IMG/VR virus record: IMGVR_UViG_3300027881_000013
Location: 1 to 62,438 of that record
DNA length: 62,438 nt
Reading direction: 5' to 3' (one strand)
DNA from: a virus
Within the stretch, counting starts at the first letter, position 1. Every line of letters starts with the position of its first letter. Below are positions 56,900 to 62,438 of the stretch, one piece after another. Under the pieces are notes generated by a model, which searched no databases, was not told the origin of the DNA, and saw only the letters and a list, made by a program, of their open reading frames with translations. Position numbers and translations under genes: made by a program.

Positions 56900-58765
56900 A
56901 TGGCTATTATAGAAATTACAAATAATCTTGCCCAGCAAATCTCTACTACTATAGGTACAGTTCCTAAGGGTAGAGGTCGTGTATTATCTGTTCAGACAGA
57001 TGCTATTCCAATTGCTAAGGCGTTATATGAAGAACTAGAGACTTTAAAAACAAGAGGTAGTATTAGTTATCAATTATTAGAAGATCCAGAAATTAGAGAT
57101 GCTATAGAAGCAGCACCGTTCTTTACAGATACTACTGGTACTATTCCTATTGGTATTCCGACTGATGGAGATTATAGTGATGGTAAATTGCCTCTTGTGT
57201 CCACAGACAAATTACCTGATGCGATCGATGCAATCAATGTAGAGCTATTAAATGGTGGTACTATTGCTGGTCAAATTGGTGACCCTACTGTTGGTGATTA
57301 TACTACTGGTTTTTTTGATGAGTGGATCTCGACTACATTAATATCTGATGCCTTCCAGGATGTTGGTGAATCCTTTCTTGATTTAGCTCCTGCAAAGGCT
57401 GGTACTCTCGTTGGTCAAGCGCTTGTTTTATCTGGTACTGCCCAATATTCTGCAAAGATACCATCTGGATTAGTGGCAGCATGGAGCCCATTAAGTCCTG
57501 GTGATACGATTACCAATCTTATTGTTGATGGAACTTATGTTTTAACATCCCCCGACCAATCTAATAGGTTTAGAGCAGGTAAAGATTCAGATCCAACTAC
57601 CGCTGGTATTCTTACCCATATACTGAATGGTGCAAGTGTTAGTGCTCATAATATTGGAGTTTCAGGGGTTGGTACTACTGGTACAGTCACAGTAGATAAT
57701 TTAGACACATATAACACCTTCTGGTTAAAAGCAACTGGATTCATAACATATGCTCAAGTAGCAGAGGGTAGAATTCTTCATGCTCTAGAGCATACAGAAG
57801 CAGGAATAACTTCTACTATTGAGTTTTATTTTGATGATGTAAATACTACACCATCATTTAGTGTGGCCATGGCTGCCGTATTAAATACTATTTCTAATAA
57901 ATGGTTATCTGGTATTTTAGCTTGGGGTTTTGGTACTACTATAGATATAAGTTATACTGCGGCCTCTGGTATCTTTGAAAAAGCCTATCATCCATCAGCA
58001 GTGGGGTCGGTTTCTGGTACTGGACATAACACAACTAATGATAATCCAGGTGCTACACCAGCAGTTGCTGATATTTTTGCTGTAAGTAGAACTTTAACAT
58101 TAGATAATGCTAATCAAGCATCATTAACTCCATCTTTGACCGCTACAATTAGAAAGCCTAATGGCGATAATACAATTTCAGCAGATAATTTAGCTGCTCC
58201 TGTAAATACTTATAGTACTATTTCTACTACCAAGATAGATGATTTCTTTGATGAAGTACGCCGAATTATTATTGATAGCGGTACTAGTTCAGGGACTGCG
58301 ACACCATTTAATTCAACAATATCTCTTGTTAATGGGAACGCACAACAGCGACATAACGGAGTACTTCAATTTCCGGACTCAGGAGATTATCCAGGAGCTT
58401 CAGGTGACCAGGAATATCAGCGATTTATTGCTAAGGCTACCTCTTCAGTTGGTGCTCTTACACTCACAGGCATAAATTATACAGATATAGATTCATATGG
58501 TACTGGTGATTTAAATGTTCTTCTTCATCTCACGACTGACGATAAATATTTCGATTTTGGACGCTCTATCGGTGATAATAATGGTACTGGTACAGGCGAT
58601 TCTAGGGCGAATTCTATTGGCGCTAGAAATGATGGAAGTTCCTCAGGCTCAATATTAGTATGGAGTATTGGTACAGATACAACTGCAAGTAATGGTAATG
58701 AATATCGCCTTATTATCATTTTTAGAAACAATAATCACTCGCTTTCTAGAATTATGGAAGCATAA
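56900..58765 (+). CDS. Tail fibre or adhesin-type protein
   Basis: 621 residues. N-terminal helical region with LEDPEIRDAIEAAPFFTDTT, then beta-rich Thr/Gly/Asn repeats (TTGTVTVDNLDTYNTFWLKA; SGTGHNTTNDNPGATPAVAD) and a C-terminal receptor-type domain. It sits directly before the collagen-like fibre. Function inferred from composition and position. Confidence 0.6.
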   Translation: MAIIEITNNLAQQISTTIGTVPKGRGRVLSVQTDAIPIAKALYEELETLKTRGSISYQLLEDPEIRDAIEAAPFFTDTTGTIPIGIPTDGDYSDGKLPLVSTDKLPDAIDAINVELLNGGTIAGQIGDPTVGDYTTGFFDEWISTTLISDAFQDVGESFLDLAPAKAGTLVGQALVLSGTAQYSAKIPSGLVAAWSPLSPGDTITNLIVDGTYVLTSPDQSNRFRAGKDSDPTTAGILTHILNGASVSAHNIGVSGVGTTGTVTVDNLDTYNTFWLKATGFITYAQVAEGRILHALEHTEAGITSTIEFYFDDVNTTPSFSVAMAAVLNTISNKWLSGILAWGFGTTIDISYTAASGIFEKAYHPSAVGSVSGTGHNTTNDNPGATPAVADIFAVSRTLTLDNANQASLTPSLTATIRKPNGDNTISADNLAAPVNTYSTISTTKIDDFFDEVRRIIIDSGTSSGTATPFNSTISLVNGNAQQRHNGVLQFPDSGDYPGASGDQEYQRFIAKATSSVGALTLTGINYTDIDSYGTGDLNVLLHLTTDDKYFDFGRSIGDNNGTGTGDSRANSIGARNDGSSSGSILVWSIGTDTTASNGNEYRLIIIFRNNNHSLSRIMEA

Positions 58766-61344
<2,579 letters not shown>

Positions 61345-61345
<1 letters not shown>

Positions 61346-62438
61346 TGGCCGTTGAAAGTTATACCATATCTACCGATTTTGTTGCACTGGTTGCAGATAT
61401 ACCAGATGCATCTATCCTTACGCAACAGTGGGCAGATAGCGCAATCACAGAACCACTACAGAATATCTGGATTGATGAAGATACTGACACTTGTGAATTT
61501 CGTGTTGCTATTGCCTTGGGTGGAGGTGATTCTACAATCCTCGATGCCATTGTAGCTGCACATACCGGTGTTGAGACAGATTATCCACCGGATTTGGTGA
61601 CCGGCAATGTGCTTACCGTCGCTTTAGATGGTTCGGCGATGTTCACAACAATCCAGGCTGCCATCGATGCTGCGAGCAGTGGTGATGCGATCCATGTTAG
61701 CCCCGGAGAGTACCTAGAGAAACTTCTCATCGATGGCGAAGGCGGCGGAGTCAAGCACATCGCCATCATAGGAATGGGTGGTGGAGCCCAACAGTCAGAG
61801 TTTGGAGGACCGGACGAAGGCATAGTTGTAATCAACCCGGATATGACGACCACAGGGGACATCTGCGTCGAGCTGGACGGCAATCTTGCCTTCTACATGT
61901 CTAATATCGACATTCGGCCACGGATCGATAATTCCGGTAGCTACACCGGGATCGACATCGGCAGTTCGTCTGGTCACAAGGTATTTCACAACTGCGTGAT
62001 TCAACCGATTGCGGGAGCTAGTGCAACGGGTGCGACGATTGCTGGGGTATTTGCATGGTCCACCGTCAACACGCATTTCTGGGGTTGCCATTTCCGCATT
62101 ATTGACACCACATCGCGCTTCACGTTCGCCCGCAACTTTGATCAGACAGGCGGAGTCGTTCACCTTCACAATTGTTTCTCCGAGGCTGGTGGTGGAACTG
62201 CGGCGCTCGGTGATGTGCGTGTGGGAAGTGCCGCAGACATGCACCTGCATAGCGTGTCGGTTGAAGGGGATTTGATTCGTAACGCAGGCGGGACCATCAC
62301 CGTCTACGGCGGCACCACTTGGGGCGGGTTGTCAGGTTTCACCGATGACGACACCGAGGCGAATCTGATCAAAGCCGATAGCGGGATGCTGCGGACCGAT
62401 GGCCAGAACGATGCCTACAAAGTCAACTACCGAGATCT
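61345..62438 (+). CDS. Beta-helix tail spike, 3' end beyond the window
   Basis: ATG 61345 overlaps the previous stop (TAATG) and the frame stays open to the last base (364 codons). The N-terminal about 85 residues (MAVESYTISTDFVALVADIP) form a small domain in AT-balanced DNA. Then FTTIQAAIDAASSGDAIHVS, GEYLEKLLI and repeated short strands form a pectate-lyase-type right-handed beta-helix, as in host-polysaccharide depolymerase or receptor-binding spikes. From about 61,600 the DNA becomes markedly GC-richer, a sign of domain replacement. Catalytic residues cannot be judged without the missing end. Confidence 0.75.

Overview
The window reads as a contiguous piece of a large tailed bacteriophage genome (Caudoviricetes). 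It has a head and packaging module (candidate small terminase, large terminase, portal, prohead core protein, major capsid protein). Fibre genes follow it, including an 859-residue collagen-like fibre and a beta-helix tail spike that runs off the right end. Nearly all genes abut or overlap by 1 to 14 bases. Most of the sequence is AT-rich, with richer GC islands at about 1-2,400, 4,600-5,810, 49,800-51,900 and after 61,600. No rRNA, integrase, DNA polymerase or RNA polymerase is visible. The host cannot be named; spanin-like and lipoprotein-like small genes hint at an envelope with an outer membrane, which is only inference.

Layout. (1) 1-2,870: a sparse, GC-richer control region. It holds small genes, four TGTCT-N8-AGACA dyads, an array of hairpins, and four copies of the palindrome ATGGGTCCCAT in front of the first rightward operon. 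(2) 2,868-14,779: about 30 small rightward accessory genes, many with zinc-binding CxxC pairs: paralogues sharing an N-terminal motif, an acyl carrier protein, a DUF3268 protein, a twin-arginine signal protein and several one-pass membrane proteins. Recurring AGTAAA-N15-TATTATATCC boxes, some followed by GC-rich structured leaders, look like the promoters of this half. (3) 14,762-19,249: a leftward operon with an HNH endonuclease and several small families. (4) 19,298-22,455: a divergently transcribed gene with a good sigma70-type promoter and a probable leaderless start, a strong terminator, leftward membrane genes, three tRNA genes (Glu, Leu, Met) and a LexA-like winged-helix protein. (5) 22,572-62,438: a rightward virion module. 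Two very large proteins (1,029 and 2,063 residues) precede the terminases; a HAD phosphatase plus inorganic-pyrophosphatase-like fusion lies between the large terminase and the portal; then come the prohead core, capsid and decoration genes, membrane and spanin-like genes, and fibres.

The most unusual spot is 51,931-52,270, directly after the capsid terminator. A compact multi-hairpin RNA-like element sits exactly upstream of an ORF whose first about 50 residues resemble the RRXRR/PLMP domain that starts IscB-family proteins. This resembles the HEARO/omega-RNA plus IscB arrangement, but no RuvC or HNH domain follows. The reading frame instead runs straight into a phage structural-type protein.

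Several genes shorter than 60 codons, or lacking a stop inside the window, were found by direct reading (866-991, 1072-1239, 4758-4865, 9684-9800, 10076-10225, 10568-10699, 20388-20474, 24895-25065, 46899-47027 and 61345-end).
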